Below, piece after piece: positions 17,929-26,628 of a stretch of 64,000 bases of DNA (position 1 is the stretch's first letter; every line of letters begins with the position of its first letter). Under the pieces are notes generated by a model. That model had not been told where the DNA came from and did not search any database. It saw nothing but the letters and a program-made list of their open reading frames with translations. The stretch spans positions 1-64,000 of the forward strand of contig CAMDKM010000015.1 of assembly GCA_945900965.1 (NCBI GenBank), written 5' to 3'. A program made the position numbers and the translations under genes. This DNA comes from Bordetella parapertussis (GTDB lineage: Bacteria; Pseudomonadota; Gammaproteobacteria; Burkholderiales; JACQAP01).

Positions 17929-19179
17929 ATGGCTTTGATTGTCCAGAAATACGGCGGTACTTCGGTCGGCTCGGCCGAACGCATCAAGAACGTTGCGCGG
18001 CGGGTGGCCAAATGGCGCGCGGCCGGTCACGACCTGGTGGTGGTGGTTTCGGCGATGTCGGGCGAGACCAACCGCCTGATCGCACTTGCCAGGGAAATCC
18101 AGTCGCAGCCCGATCCGCGTGAACTTGACGTGGTAGCGGCCACCGGCGAGCAAGTCACTATTGGCTTGTTATCCATGGCGCTTAAGGAAATCGGGCTTAA
18201 AGCCCGCTCCTACACGGGCGCCCAGGTGAAAGTCCTGACCGATAACGCGTTTACCAAGGCCCGCATTCTGAGCATCGATGAAGCGAGTATCCGGCGCGAT
18301 CTGGCGGCGGGACATGTCGTGGTGGTGGCCGGATTCCAGGGCGTGGATGCCGAGGGTAACGTGACAACTTTGGGCCGCGGCGGCTCGGATACGTCGGGCG
18401 TGGCGCTTGCCGCAGCTTTGCATGCCTACGAGTGTCAGATTTATACCGATGTCGATGGGGTCTATACCACCGACCCCCGAATCGTACCCGAGGCCCAACG
18501 CCTGAAAAAAATCACCTTCGAGGAAATGCTGGAGATGGCCAGCCTCGGTTCGAAGGTCTTGCAGATTCGCTCGGTCGAGTTTGCCGGGAAATATGCCGTG
18601 CGGCTGCGGGTGTTATCCAGCCTGACCCCGCCGGAACTGTCCATCGAGGAAGAATCGCAGTCGGGAACACTGATTACTCTTGAGGAAAACGCGTACATGG
18701 AACAGGCGCTGGTATCAGGCATTGCCTTCAACCGGGATGAAGCGAAAGTGACGGTTCTGGGTGTACCCGACAAGCCGGGTGTCGCCTACCAGATTCTGGA
18801 GCCGATTGCCCAGGCCAATATCGAAGTCGATGTCATCGTTCAGAACATCGGCAAAGACGGCACGACGGACTTTTCCTTCACGGTGCACCGAAATGACCTG
18901 AAGAAAACCATGGACGTCTTGAAAACCGTCTGCGCCCGCATCGGCGCCCGTGAAGTCATCGGCGATGAAAAAATCTGCAAGGTCGGAGTGGTCGGGGTAG
19001 GCATGCGATCGCATGTCGGGGTCGCCGCCAAGATGTTCCGGGCTCTGGCCGACGAGGGGATCAACATCCAGATGATTTCCACTTCGGAAATCAAGATTAC
19101 CGTGGTGATCGACGAAAAATACATGGAACTGGCGGTGCGGGTGCTGCACAAGGCGTTTGGCTTGGAAGGGCCACAATAA
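17929..19179 (+). CDS. lysC: Aspartate kinase
   Basis: A 416-residue aspartokinase for the first step of Lys, Met, Thr and diaminopimelate synthesis. The catalytic domain shows KYGGTSVGS at the N-terminus, VVVSAMSGETN, the GRGGSDTSGVALA segment and TDVDGVYTTDPRIV. Two C-terminal ACT domains follow (from about residue 265; VGVVGVGMRSHVGVAAKMF marks the second), the usual site of feedback inhibition by Lys and Thr. Length and layout match beta- and gammaproteobacterial monofunctional enzymes. The ATG has no clear Shine-Dalgarno; a TAGAAT -10-like box lies at 17892-17897. Confidence 0.96.
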   Translation: MALIVQKYGGTSVGSAERIKNVARRVAKWRAAGHDLVVVVSAMSGETNRLIALAREIQSQPDPRELDVVAATGEQVTIGLLSMALKEIGLKARSYTGAQVKVLTDNAFTKARILSIDEASIRRDLAAGHVVVVAGFQGVDAEGNVTTLGRGGSDTSGVALAAALHAYECQIYTDVDGVYTTDPRIVPEAQRLKKITFEEMLEMASLGSKVLQIRSVEFAGKYAVRLRVLSSLTPPELSIEEESQSGTLITLEENAYMEQALVSGIAFNRDEAKVTVLGVPDKPGVAYQILEPIAQANIEVDVIVQNIGKDGTTDFSFTVHRNDLKKTMDVLKTVCARIGAREVIGDEKICKVGVVGVGMRSHVGVAAKMFRALADEGINIQMISTSEIKITVVIDEKYMELAVRVLHKAFGLEGPQ

Positions 19180-19259
19180 GACAGGGGCGAGGGACGAGGG
19201 GCGAGGGGGAAAACAGGGGTGAGGGACGAGGGACGAGGGAAGAGCCAGTGCCTCTAGTT

Positions 19260-19561
19260 CGCCAATGCGCTTTGGCGCGTCGGCGTCCCAAGCAATCAGT
19301 GATTGCTTGGTCGAACCAGAGGGTTCTCAATACTCGCCACTGCGCCAAATAAAAAGGACCCACAAGGAGTCCTTAGGTTGGCGGGAGGGATTGTGCCGGT
19401 CTCGCCTTAGGGCGATTCAGTCATCCCGCCGCGTATACGCTGCGGGACCGCCAACGCGCTTTGGCGCGTCGGCGTCCCAAGCAATCAGTGATTGCTTGGT
19501 CGAACCAGAGGGTTCTCAATACTCGCCACTGCGCCAAATAAAAAGGACCCACAAGGAGTCC
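19260..19561. repeat. Direct repeat of 113 bp beside tRNA-Ser
   Basis: Bases 19260-19372 and 19449-19561 are identical apart from one base. Each copy contains a perfect 11-bp-arm palindrome (CCAAGCAATCA/TGATTGCTTGG) and ends with a reverse-strand terminator-like hairpin followed by TTTTTA. The intervening 76 bases start with GGCGGGAGGGATT, resembling the 3' end of the neighbouring tRNA-Ser. The locus therefore looks like a duplication of the tRNA downstream region. The G-rich run at 19185-19250 (GAGGGACGAGGG repeats) precedes it. Confidence 0.85.
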
Positions 19562-19569
19562 GTTTTACT

Positions 19570-19663
19570 TGGCGGAGAGGGAGGGATTCGAACCCTCGAT
19601 ACAGGTTTAAGCCCGTATAACGCCTTAGCAGGGCGCCACCTTCGGCCACTCGGTCACCTCTCC
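19570..19663 (-). tRNA. tRNA-Ser (anticodon GCT)
   Basis: Read on the reverse strand, the acceptor GGAGAGG pairs with CCTCTCC, followed by discriminator G and encoded CCA. The anticodon arm has loop CTGCTAA, giving GCT. The long variable arm (about 18 bases) and the GGTTCGAATCC T-loop are typical of serine tRNA. The length is 94 nucleotides including CCA. The sequence just downstream on that strand carries the terminator of the repeat unit at 19449-19561. Confidence 0.96.
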
Positions 19664-19775
19664 GCATTGATCTGTCTTAGCTCGTAATACCAACTCCTTA
19701 AATATGCCTGCATCGCTGGTGGCCGCAGGTGGCGCGCAGCGCCAGCCATTTATCCTTATGCGCCAAGGCGCATAT

Positions 19776-19823
19776 GGCCACTCGGTCACCTCTCCGCATT
19801 GATCTTCGCTAGCGATACCAACC
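19776..19823 (-). repeat. Fragment of tRNA-Ser 5' end plus upstream flank
   Basis: Bases 19776-19805 repeat the first 20 nucleotides of tRNA-Ser and its 5' flank (19644-19673), and weaker similarity continues to about 19823. The rest of the tRNA is missing. This is a second sign of duplication at the tRNA-Ser locus. Confidence 0.8.
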
Positions 19824-19981
19824 TGCCAGTAAACCTCTGGCGGCAGACGCGCTTAGCGTACCCGGCCACCTTAGCTATTTAAGGCTGCGAGAGAATAGCA
19901 CCGGCACCGGCTTCTGTCAGCCCGGAATTTCGCCGCGATGGTCCGGCCCGAGGGTGTTTGATATAATCCGCGCCTCAAAAC

Positions 19982-20058
19982 GCGCCCGTAGCTCAGTTGG
20001 ATAGAGTACTTGGCTACGAACCAAGGGGTCGTGGGTTCAAATCCTGCCGGGCGCGCCA
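19982..20058 (+). tRNA. tRNA-Arg (anticodon ACG)
   Basis: The acceptor GCGCCCG pairs with CGGGCGC, followed by discriminator G and an encoded CCA. The D arm is GCTCAGTTGGATAGAGT, the anticodon loop CTACGAA gives ACG (read as inosine-CG) and the T arm holds GGTTCAAATCC. The length is 77 nucleotides. Confidence 0.97.
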
Positions 20059-20069
20059 GTTTTCCAGAA

Positions 20070-20098
20070 GGGGTCTGCATCATTGCAGGCCCCTTTTT
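20070..20098 (+). terminator. Terminator after tRNA-Arg
   Basis: The stem GGGGTCTGCA/TGCAGGCCCC (one T-G position) with a TCAT loop is followed by TTTTT at 20094-20098. It starts 12 bases after the tRNA. Confidence 0.9.
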
Positions 20099-20343
20099 GT
20101 TTTGCATGACGGAATTATCCCTATCGATCATCGGTCCCCGACTCTGGGGGGGCGGACATCCCAGTCCGGAAAAGTCATCCGGGTCACGAAAAAATCACTT
20201 GCCCGGCAGCCGAAAAGAGTAGAGTTTTCCCCGTGGCCGACGTAGTGCGGCCCATCTGCCACTGTCCGGATAAAAGTCCGGGATGTTTGTCGGGGCATAG
20301 GCGGACATAACAAGTCTCAAAAATCTTATGGAGGATCTCGCGC

Positions 20344-20790
20344 ATGAAAGTTACGATCAATCGACAGGATAAGAATTACGAGGGCGATCCGCAGATGCCG
20401 CTGATGTGGTATCTGCGCGACGAACTAGGCCTGACCGGAACCAAATACGGATGCGGATCAGGACTGTGTGGCGCCTGTACCGTGCATATCGGGGGCAAGG
20501 CCGTGCGCTCCTGCGTGACACCAATGGCCGACGTATCGGGCTCTGTCACCACCATCGAAGGCCTTTCGGCCGACGGAAATCACCCGGTCCAGAAAGCCTG
20601 GCGCGCGGAAAACGTGCCGCAGTGTGGTTATTGCCAGCCTGGCCAGATCATGCAGGCGGCGGCGCTGGTTGCGGAAAAAAGCAACCCGTCGGATCAGGAA
20701 ATCCTGGAAGCCATGTCGGGCAACATCTGCCGTTGCGGGTGCTACCAGAGAATTTTTGCGGCCGTGAAATCGGCGGCGAAGGGAGCCTGA
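20344..20790 (+). CDS. 2Fe-2S subunit of an isoquinoline-oxidoreductase-like Mo enzyme
   Basis: A 148-residue small subunit with two [2Fe-2S] clusters: the plant-ferredoxin-type set in [16 protein letters not shown] with a further Cys at RSCVT, and the second in CGYCQPGQ and NICRCGCY. It passes electrons from the molybdenum site of the large subunit encoded 1 base downstream. A GGAGG site precedes the ATG. There is no FAD subunit gene, which is characteristic of the IorAB type, where a periplasmic cytochrome or azurin-like acceptor is used. Quinoline- or aldehyde-type relatives are alternatives. Confidence 0.92.
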   Translation: MKVTINRQDKNYEGDPQMPLMWYLRDELGLTGTKYGCGSGLCGACTVHIGGKAVRSCVTPMADVSGSVTTIEGLSADGNHPVQKAWRAENVPQCGYCQPGQIMQAAALVAEKSNPSDQEILEAMSGNICRCGCYQRIFAAVKSAAKGA

Positions 20791-20791
20791 T

Positions 20792-23095
20792 ATGGACAAA
20801 AAATATATGGATCAACCTATTCTCGAAAATGTCAGCCGCCGCAACCTGCTCAAAGGTGTGGTCGGCACCGGTGGCCTGGTTCTGGCTGCCCAGTTTGTAC
20901 CCCGCATGGCCGAAGCGGCCTGGAAAACCGGCGCGGACGGCATGCCTGGCGGCGCGGTCTGGGATCCGCATGTGTTTGTGTCCATCGATCCAAGCGGTAT
21001 TGTGACCATCGTCACACATCGCTCGGAAATGGGCACCGGATCGCGCACCAGCCTGCCAATGGTGGTGGCCGACGAAATGGAAGCCGACTGGTCCAAGGTC
21101 AGGATCGTGCAGGCGCCTGGCGACGAGCAGAAATATGGCAACCAGGATACCGATGGCTCACGCAGCATCCGGCATTTTGTGCAGCCCATGCGTACCTGCG
21201 GCGCTGCTGCCAGGGAAATGCTGGAACGCGCTGCCGCGCTCAAGTGGGGGGTGTCCGATGCGGATTGCCGCGCCATGAACCACAAGGTGGTGCATGTGCC
21301 CACGGGACGTGCATTGGGTTTCGGAGAACTTGCTGTGGCCGCCGCGGCATTGCCAACGCCCAAAGCGAAAAACATTACGCTCAAGGATCCTTCGCAGTTC
21401 CGATACATCGGTAAAGGCAATATCCAAATTACCGACCTGTTCAACATCACCACCGGCAAGGCCAATTATGGCCAGGATGCAACGCTGCCCGGCATGAAGT
21501 TCGCCGTGGTCGCCCGGCCGCCGGTCGTCTTGGGCAAGGCGATTTCCTATGATGCCGCTGCCGCGATGAAAGTGCCTGGTGTAGTCAAAGTGATTGCCAT
21601 TCCCCAAACCCCCGCGCCCTTCAAGTTTGGGCCCCTGGGTGGCGTGGCGGTGGTGGCGAACAATACGTGGGCGGCGCTGAAAGGCCGCGAAGCGTTGAAT
21701 GTGAAATGGGACGACGGTCCGAACCAGGACTACGATTCCGTAGCGTTCAAGGCAGGCATGGCGGAGCAGGCCCGCAAACCCGGCAAGATCGAGCGCAATG
21801 AAGGCGATGTGGATGCCGCCCTCGAAAGTGCCGCCAAGGTCATCGAGCGGGAGTACTACATTCCGCACGGTGCGCATACGCCGATGGAACCGCCCGCCGC
21901 TCTGGCGCGCGTGGCCGGAGGCAAAGCGGAAGTCTGGGCCTGTGTGCAAAGCCCCGGCGGAACCCGTGGTGATGTGGCGAAGACCCTTGGGCTGGACGAG
22001 AAGGATGTCACGGTTAATGTGACCCTGCTCGGCGGCGGTTTCGGCCGCAAGTCGAAATGCGACTTTGCCTTGGAAGCAGCCATTCTGTCCAAGGAAATGG
22101 GTGGCACTCCAGTCAAGGTGGTGTGGACCCGCGAGGACGACATCAAGCATGGCTTCTACCACTCCGTGTCGTACCAGCATGTCACCGCGGGCTTGGACAA
22201 AAACAACAAGGTCGTTGCCTGGCGCCATCGCAGTGTCTCGCCCTCGCTCATGTCCAACTTCATGCCGGATCCGAAGCGCGAAAGCTCTCTGGAATTGGGC
22301 CTGGGCCTGATCGATACCCCGTTCAATGTGCCGAATCTGCGGCTGGAAACTGGCGAGGCGGTCTCACATGCCCGGATCGGCTGGTTCCGTTCGGTCAACA
22401 ACATTCCGCACGCGTTTGCCATGCAATCCATGGTGGCGGAATTGGCCCATGAACTGGGTCGCGATCCGAAGGATTTCCTGCTGGAGATGATTGGACCGCC
22501 CCGCATCGTCGATCCGCGAAAGACCGTGGCCGCCGAGCTATGGAATTACGGCGACCCATGGGACACCTATCCGGTCGATACGGCACGTACTCGCCGTGTG
22601 GTCGAGTTGGCGGCGGCCAAGGCCGGTTGGGGACGCAAGTTACCCAAGGGCAGTGGCTTGGGAATTGCGGTGCAACGCAGCTTCCTGTCCTACGTCGCAA
22701 CGGTGGTTGAAGTTGCGGTGGACGACAAGGGCAATGTATCGGTTCCGAGGGTCGATACCGCGATTGACTGCGGATTTGTGGTCAATCCGGAGCGTGTCCG
22801 TTCGCAAATCGAAGGTGCCGCGGTGATGGGATTGAGCATCGCCAAATTCACCGAAATCACCTTCAAGGACGGCCGTGTGCAGCAGAATAACTTCCACGAT
22901 TACCCTGTGCTGAGAATAGGCGAGGGTGCGATGGATGTGCGCACGCATATTGTGCCCGCGACATTCGACAATCCGTCGAGCGGTGTCGGAGAACCCGGCG
23001 TTCCGCCGTTTGCTCCGGCATTCTTCAACGCCGTGTTTGCCGCCACCGGCAAACGCATCCGCAACCTGCCGTTGGGTCAGCAACTCACCGCCTGA
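20792..23095 (+). CDS. Molybdopterin-binding subunit, isoquinoline-oxidoreductase-like, Tat-exported
   Basis: A 767-residue large subunit of the xanthine-oxidase family. The N-terminus carries a Tat signal (SRRNLL at 15-20, then a hydrophobic stretch to about 43), so the complex should be moved folded to the periplasm. Mo-cofactor segments include LLGGGFGRKSK and the C-terminal GVGEPGVPPFAPAFFNAVF, where the Glu is the catalytic base of the family. It hydroxylates an N-heterocycle or oxidises an aldehyde; the substrate is not deducible. It is translated with the 2Fe-2S subunit and ends at a strong terminator. Confidence 0.92.
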   Translation: MDKKYMDQPILENVSRRNLLKGVVGTGGLVLAAQFVPRMAEAAWKTGADGMPGGAVWDPHVFVSIDPSGIVTIVTHRSEMGTGSRTSLPMVVADEMEADWSKVRIVQAPGDEQKYGNQDTDGSRSIRHFVQPMRTCGAAAREMLERAAALKWGVSDADCRAMNHKVVHVPTGRALGFGELAVAAAALPTPKAKNITLKDPSQFRYIGKGNIQITDLFNITTGKANYGQDATLPGMKFAVVARPPVVLGKAISYDAAAAMKVPGVVKVIAIPQTPAPFKFGPLGGVAVVANNTWAALKGREALNVKWDDGPNQDYDSVAFKAGMAEQARKPGKIERNEGDVDAALESAAKVIEREYYIPHGAHTPMEPPAALARVAGGKAEVWACVQSPGGTRGDVAKTLGLDEKDVTVNVTLLGGGFGRKSKCDFALEAAILSKEMGGTPVKVVWTREDDIKHGFYHSVSYQHVTAGLDKNNKVVAWRHRSVSPSLMSNFMPDPKRESSLELGLGLIDTPFNVPNLRLETGEAVSHARIGWFRSVNNIPHAFAMQSMVAELAHELGRDPKDFLLEMIGPPRIVDPRKTVAAELWNYGDPWDTYPVDTARTRRVVELAAAKAGWGRKLPKGSGLGIAVQRSFLSYVATVVEVAVDDKGNVSVPRVDTAIDCGFVVNPERVRSQIEGAAVMGLSIAKFTEITFKDGRVQQNNFHDYPVLRIGEGAMDVRTHIVPATFDNPSSGVGEPGVPPFAPAFFNAVFAATGKRIRNLPLGQQLTA

Positions 23096-23119
23096 TCTGC
23101 GGTTCTTAGAAAGTTCGAA

Positions 23120-23149
23120 GGGCCTGTGGCGACACAGGCCCTTTTTTTT
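23120..23149 (+). terminator. Terminator of the IorAB-like operon
   Basis: A perfect 9-bp stem GGGCCTGTG/CACAGGCCC with a GCGA loop is followed by eight T. Its T-run touches the stop codon of the convergent gene at 23148. Confidence 0.95.
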
Positions 23150-23516
23150 AGATTCTCGCCTTGAGCGCGGTGTCCGTGACTTGCAGGCACTCGCTGATAA
23201 AAAACGCCTCGTGTTCCTCGGCCTCTACGGGTTCGTCGAAAACCTTGAATACCTGATCGCTCAGGAATTTTTCGTCGAATTCGTCCTGCACGAACCAGCG
23301 TAGTGCCGGCGGATAGGCGCGAATCACGATCAGGTCTTCGATCATCTTGTCGACAAAAAACTGGCGTGTTATGCCGGCATCCCGGGCCAGCGCGGCGTTG
23401 CGGATAAACTCGCCCCCTTCCGAACATTCGCCAGGGGCAATGGCATGGGCGGCGGAAGTGGCGCCGCACAGGGAGATCAGGATCAACATACCGGTAGTGC
23501 GGAGTCCTCGAGTCAT
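23148..23516 (-). CDS. Exported protein of unknown function
   Basis: A 122-residue protein with a signal peptide (MTRGLRTTGMLILISLCGATSAAHA). The mature part is small and acidic, with two Cys (near the start and in ISECLQV) that could form a disulfide. I do not recognise a family. The ATG at 23516 is chosen because GGAGG lies 6 bases upstream; a GTG two codons earlier is also possible. It is convergent with the Mo enzyme operon. Confidence 0.7.
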   Translation of the reverse strand: MTRGLRTTGMLILISLCGATSAAHAIAPGECSEGGEFIRNAALARDAGITRQFFVDKMIEDLIVIRAYPPALRWFVQDEFDEKFLSDQVFKVFDEPVEAEEHEAFFISECLQVTDTALKARI

Positions 23517-23716
23517 GTGCACCCTCCATCAAATCGGGTTTGGCCGAAGTGGCCATGAGCGGCTGGCCCTGAATCGTCAGCTCGCTTCCGCACACCACAT
23601 GCTTATAGTGTGCCAACCCATATCGAAGCGCCTGGTACTTCGATGCTGCGTCGCAACGGTGGCTGCGATCATCGGCAATTCTCCGAAGCCGGGTAAACTG
23701 GTACCAACGATAACAA

Positions 23717-23768
23717 TGAAGGGTGTCCCACAAGGGGATACCGGTCTTCGACCATAAATGAGTGAAGG
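23717..23768. repeat. 52-bp dispersed repeat, copy 2 (inverted)
   Basis: This is the reverse complement of 4464-4515 with one mismatch. It lies in the 306-base gap between the two exported proteins at 23148 and 23829. Apart from this repeat I see no gene in that gap. Confidence 0.85.
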
Positions 23769-23828
23769 GTGAATGATGGGTCGGACACCTCGCGCCTAGT
23801 GCTTGGCACCTTATAAAAGCGGATGCAC

Positions 23829-24089
23829 ATGAAGATCATTTTCATTCTGGTGGCGTGCCTCGGAGCCTCGGCATGTTTTGCCGCGGAGACTGCCGAGATT
23901 GTCAAAAAAAGCGGTGATGCGGCGATCCAAGTTCGCGAGGGCGATGTCAATCAATGGATCGAGTACTACCAAAATCAGAACAAGTCGGCGACTCAAAAAC
24001 GACCGAGTGATTCGACCGCCGGGCAGAAGCCTGAAAAGGGCGCTCCCGCTGCAAACCCAACCATCGCGCCGAACGAACGCAATCAGTAG
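23829..24089 (+). CDS. Small exported protein, unknown
   Basis: An 86-residue frame starting MKIIFILVACLGASACFAA, a clear signal peptide, possibly with a lipobox-like GASAC. The mature part is hydrophilic, rich in Gln, Lys, Pro and Asn, without recognisable motifs. An ATG two codons upstream is the alternative start. No good ribosome site is visible. The coding case rests on the signal peptide alone. Confidence 0.55.
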   Translation: MKIIFILVACLGASACFAAETAEIVKKSGDAAIQVREGDVNQWIEYYQNQNKSATQKRPSDSTAGQKPEKGAPAANPTIAPNERNQ

Positions 24090-24110
24090 CAATTCGGGCC
24101 GAGACTTGGC

Positions 24111-24488
24111 TTAAACGGTTTCGTCCGGTTTGAAGTCGAGTTCGACGCGCGCGCCACTGGGGTCATAGCAGAACAGTTGCCAGGTGCCGGAGTCGGCCTG
24201 TTTGCGCAATTCGTACTCGATGCCTTTTTCTTTCAGCCTGGCGGTGGTCGCCTTCAGATTCGAGGCCGAAAATGCCATGTGATCGAGAACCCCGGCTGCT
24301 TCCTTGGGCATCGGACGTCCTGCAATGATGTGCAACACGGCATTGTTGCCGCAATAGAGCCAAGCTCCCGGAAATCCAAGCGGCGGGCGATACCCTTCTT
24401 TAAGCCCGAGGATGCCGATGTAAAAATCCCGGGTCGCCGCCAGGTCGTGGGTCAGGACAGTGAAATGATTCATGCCTTCGATTGCCAT
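24111..24488 (-). CDS. VOC (glyoxalase-fold) family protein
   Basis: A 125-residue single VOC module. MNHFTVLTHDLAATRDFYIGILGLKEGYRP is the first beta-alpha-beta-beta-beta unit and VLDHMAFSASNL through FCYDPSGARVELDF the second. His and Glu residues at the canonical positions (NHF, DHM, VELDF) could bind a divalent metal. The family covers glyoxalases, dioxygenases and resistance proteins, so function is not assigned. GGGAGG precedes the ATG by 5 bases. The end lies 21 bases from the convergent small protein. Confidence 0.85.
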   Translation of the reverse strand: MAIEGMNHFTVLTHDLAATRDFYIGILGLKEGYRPPLGFPGAWLYCGNNAVLHIIAGRPMPKEAAGVLDHMAFSASNLKATTARLKEKGIEYELRKQADSGTWQLFCYDPSGARVELDFKPDETV

Positions 24489-24599
24489 ACAGCCTCCCGT
24501 GCGCGCGGCGTTGTTGTGGAATATCCGATGACCATTTTACTCAATCGGACTGCCGGACGATGGGAGTGAGGATTCAGCGCTGCGTCCGCGCTGTTCATG

Positions 24600-25754
24600 T
24601 CATTTCAATCGACCCAATGCACCCATCATTCGTTCGAGTGCCAGATCCAGAACAGACCGTGGACATGCAAAATTTACTCGTATGAAGCCCGGTGCGTCGA
24701 ACAGTGCGCCATCGTAAACACCGACGCCGGCTCGTTCGAGAATCGTCGTGACATCGGGAATTGCCAATGCGCGCGCATCAATCCACGAAAGATAAGTGGC
24801 TTCGGCGTGGGTAATTTTCAATGACGAGATCGCCCCGACCGCCTGCTCGACACGGTCGCGGTTGCCTCGTAGGTAATCCAGCAATGCAAGTTGCCATGAC
24901 TTGCCATCCCGGTAGGCAGCCAGTGTGGCGATATAGCCCATCAACCCGATATGATGAACGATGCCCGCCATCACTTTTTTCAGGCGATCGCGCAGGGCAG
25001 GATTGGCGGCGATGGCATAGGCGCAGCCGAGGGATGGAAGGTTGAAGGTTTTGCTGGCCGACATCAGCGTCACCGTGCGCTGCGCGATGTCATGGTCCAT
25101 AGAGGCAATCGGGACATGCCGTTTGTCCCGGTCCAGGATCAATCCGGCGTGGATCTCGTCGGAAACCAGCACCAGATCATGGCGCCGGCAGACTTCGGCG
25201 ATGGCCGTTAATTCCCGGCGGTCGAATACCCTTCCGACCGGGTTGTGGGGGTTGCACAATAGGAGCAAGCGCGAGCGGGGCGTAATGGAGCGTTCCAGCG
25301 CCTCCATGTCCCAAGTCCAACGACTGCCCTCATGCAGCATCGGCACGCGAACCACGTTGCGCGCACCGTTGACGGGGGCCGAAAGAAAAGGCGGATAAAT
25401 CGGGGTGGCGGTAATCACGTCGTCACCCGGTTCACCGAACGCACGTGCGACGACATTTAGACCCACTACCAGACCTGGAAGCCACACGATCCAGTCGGGA
25501 TCGATCTGCCAGCCATACTCGCGTTCGAGATTGGCGACAGTTTCGCGCACCAATTCCTGCGGAGGCTGCGTGTAGCCGAAGATGCCATGATCCACGCGGC
25601 GATGGAGCGCCTCGACAATGGCCGGCGCGCAGGCGAAATCCATGTCCGCCACCCACATCGGGATCACGTCGGGTTTGCTGTACTTTTCCCATTTCATCGA
25701 CGTTGTGTCGCGGCGATCGATCGGGGTATCGAAGTCGAAGTGGCGTTCAGTCAT
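24600..25754 (-). CDS. PatB/MalY-type PLP-dependent C-S lyase
   Basis: A 384-residue fold-type I aminotransferase-like enzyme. The N-terminal FDFDTPIDRRDTTSMKWEKY and IPMWVADMDF are diagnostic for the PatB/MalY branch. The PLP lysine lies in SASKTFNLPSL, the ring-stacking region in NPHNPVGRVF and the Asp in LVSDEIHAGLIL. It most likely cleaves cystathionine or cysteine conjugates (beta-lyase). No regulator or sulfur gene is adjacent, so the physiological substrate is open. Confidence 0.9.
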   Translation of the reverse strand: MTERHFDFDTPIDRRDTTSMKWEKYSKPDVIPMWVADMDFACAPAIVEALHRRVDHGIFGYTQPPQELVRETVANLEREYGWQIDPDWIVWLPGLVVGLNVVARAFGEPGDDVITATPIYPPFLSAPVNGARNVVRVPMLHEGSRWTWDMEALERSITPRSRLLLLCNPHNPVGRVFDRRELTAIAEVCRRHDLVLVSDEIHAGLILDRDKRHVPIASMDHDIAQRTVTLMSASKTFNLPSLGCAYAIAANPALRDRLKKVMAGIVHHIGLMGYIATLAAYRDGKSWQLALLDYLRGNRDRVEQAVGAISSLKITHAEATYLSWIDARALAIPDVTTILERAGVGVYDGALFDAPGFIRVNFACPRSVLDLALERMMGALGRLK

Positions 25755-25763
25755 GAATCAAGG

Positions 25764-25856
25764 CGAAAACGCGTAAACACGAAGGATCACGAATACCCTC
25801 GCGACAGCGTGGAGTACCCTTTTTGGGAAAACACGAAGGTACACGAAGGAAAGGCA
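25764..25856. repeat. CACGAAGG-type repeat
   Basis: The motif GAAAACGCGTAAACACGAAG at 25765-25784 and a second block of CACGAAGG units at 25832-25853 flank a short spacer. A related sequence (AAAACGCG, AACACGAAGG, CACGAAGG) lies at about 55284-55345. It fills much of the 190-base gap before the Crp/Fnr gene. Confidence 0.65.
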
Positions 25857-25944
25857 AATGCAAGATCGCGGCGCATTCGACTTGCGTCCATCTCGCGCGG
25901 AGTGCAGGATAAGGTTCAGGTCGGACACAAACGGGCTATTCAAG

Positions 25945-26571
25945 ATGAACGCGACAAATGGAAGGCCGATTCATATTGACGCGCTTGCCGCCTTGGGGAC
26001 TGTGCGGGCCTTTCCCCAAAATACCATTCTGGTCCATGAGGGAGATACCAGCGACCCGTTGTATGTAGTGCTGTCTGGAAAACTGAAGGTCTTTCTCGCG
26101 AACGAGGAAGGCAACGAAATTATTGTCGATATTCTCGGCCCGGATCAATATTTCGGGGAGATGGCACTCGAAGGTGAGCCGCGCTCGGCGTCGGTCATGA
26201 CAATGGAGCCGTCCAAGGTGTCGATCATCGAGCGTGCACGATTCAGGGAATTTTTTGCCACGAACCCCGCGGCGGCTTATCAACTTTATCTGGCCCTTGT
26301 TCGTCGGGCCCGAAATCTGACCCGGACTGTGGGCGGGCTTGCGCTTCTCGATGTCTATGGGCGCGTGGCCCGGTTGCTGCTGGATAATGCTTCCGAGGAA
26401 CTCGGTTGCCTGGTCGTGGCGGAGCGTATGACGCAGCAGGAGATTGCCAAACGGATCGGGGCTTCGCGGGAGACGGTGTCGAGGATTCTTACCGACCTTC
26501 GCGAAGGTAACTATATTGCCGTCAAGGACAATCGGATCACGATCCTGCAGCACCTGCCGAAGCGCTGGTAG
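25945..26571 (+). CDS. Crp/Fnr family transcriptional regulator
   Basis: A protein of about 208 residues. The cyclic-nucleotide-binding-type beta barrel spans about 10-125 (ILVHEGDTSDPLYVVLSGKLKVFL, DQYFGEMALEGEPRSASV) and a C-terminal winged helix follows (QQEIAKRIGASRETVSRILTDLREGNYI). The N-terminus lacks the Cys cluster of Fnr, so an iron-sulfur sensor is unlikely; the barrel keeps the GEMAL and PRSASV segments of ligand-binding members. The start ATG at 25945 fits the family; a longer frame reaches upstream into repeat sequence. It faces the toxin-antitoxin module. Confidence 0.9.
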   Translation: MNATNGRPIHIDALAALGTVRAFPQNTILVHEGDTSDPLYVVLSGKLKVFLANEEGNEIIVDILGPDQYFGEMALEGEPRSASVMTMEPSKVSIIERARFREFFATNPAAAYQLYLALVRRARNLTRTVGGLALLDVYGRVARLLLDNASEELGCLVVAERMTQQEIAKRIGASRETVSRILTDLREGNYIAVKDNRITILQHLPKRW

Positions 26572-26628
26572 CCTTTTACTTCAGGCCTCCAAGTAGTGTC
26601 ACGGCCTCCTGCAGGTCGCGCGCGAGTA
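26572..26628 (-). pseudogene. Orphan copy of the cyclase/TPR gene 3' end
   Basis: On the reverse strand this encodes RDLQEAVTLLGGLK and a stop, nearly the same as the last residues of the 1161-residue protein (HDLQEAAALLGDLK). At DNA level about 85% of 52 bases match 27300-27351. It sits immediately after the ParE stop, so two copies of the gene end flank the toxin-antitoxin pair. It is too short to be a gene itself. Confidence 0.75.

Noticed and set aside
19265-19687. Apparent 140-residue protein with an internal 35-residue repeat
   Set aside because: It is translation through the 113-bp direct repeat and the tRNA-Ser gene.
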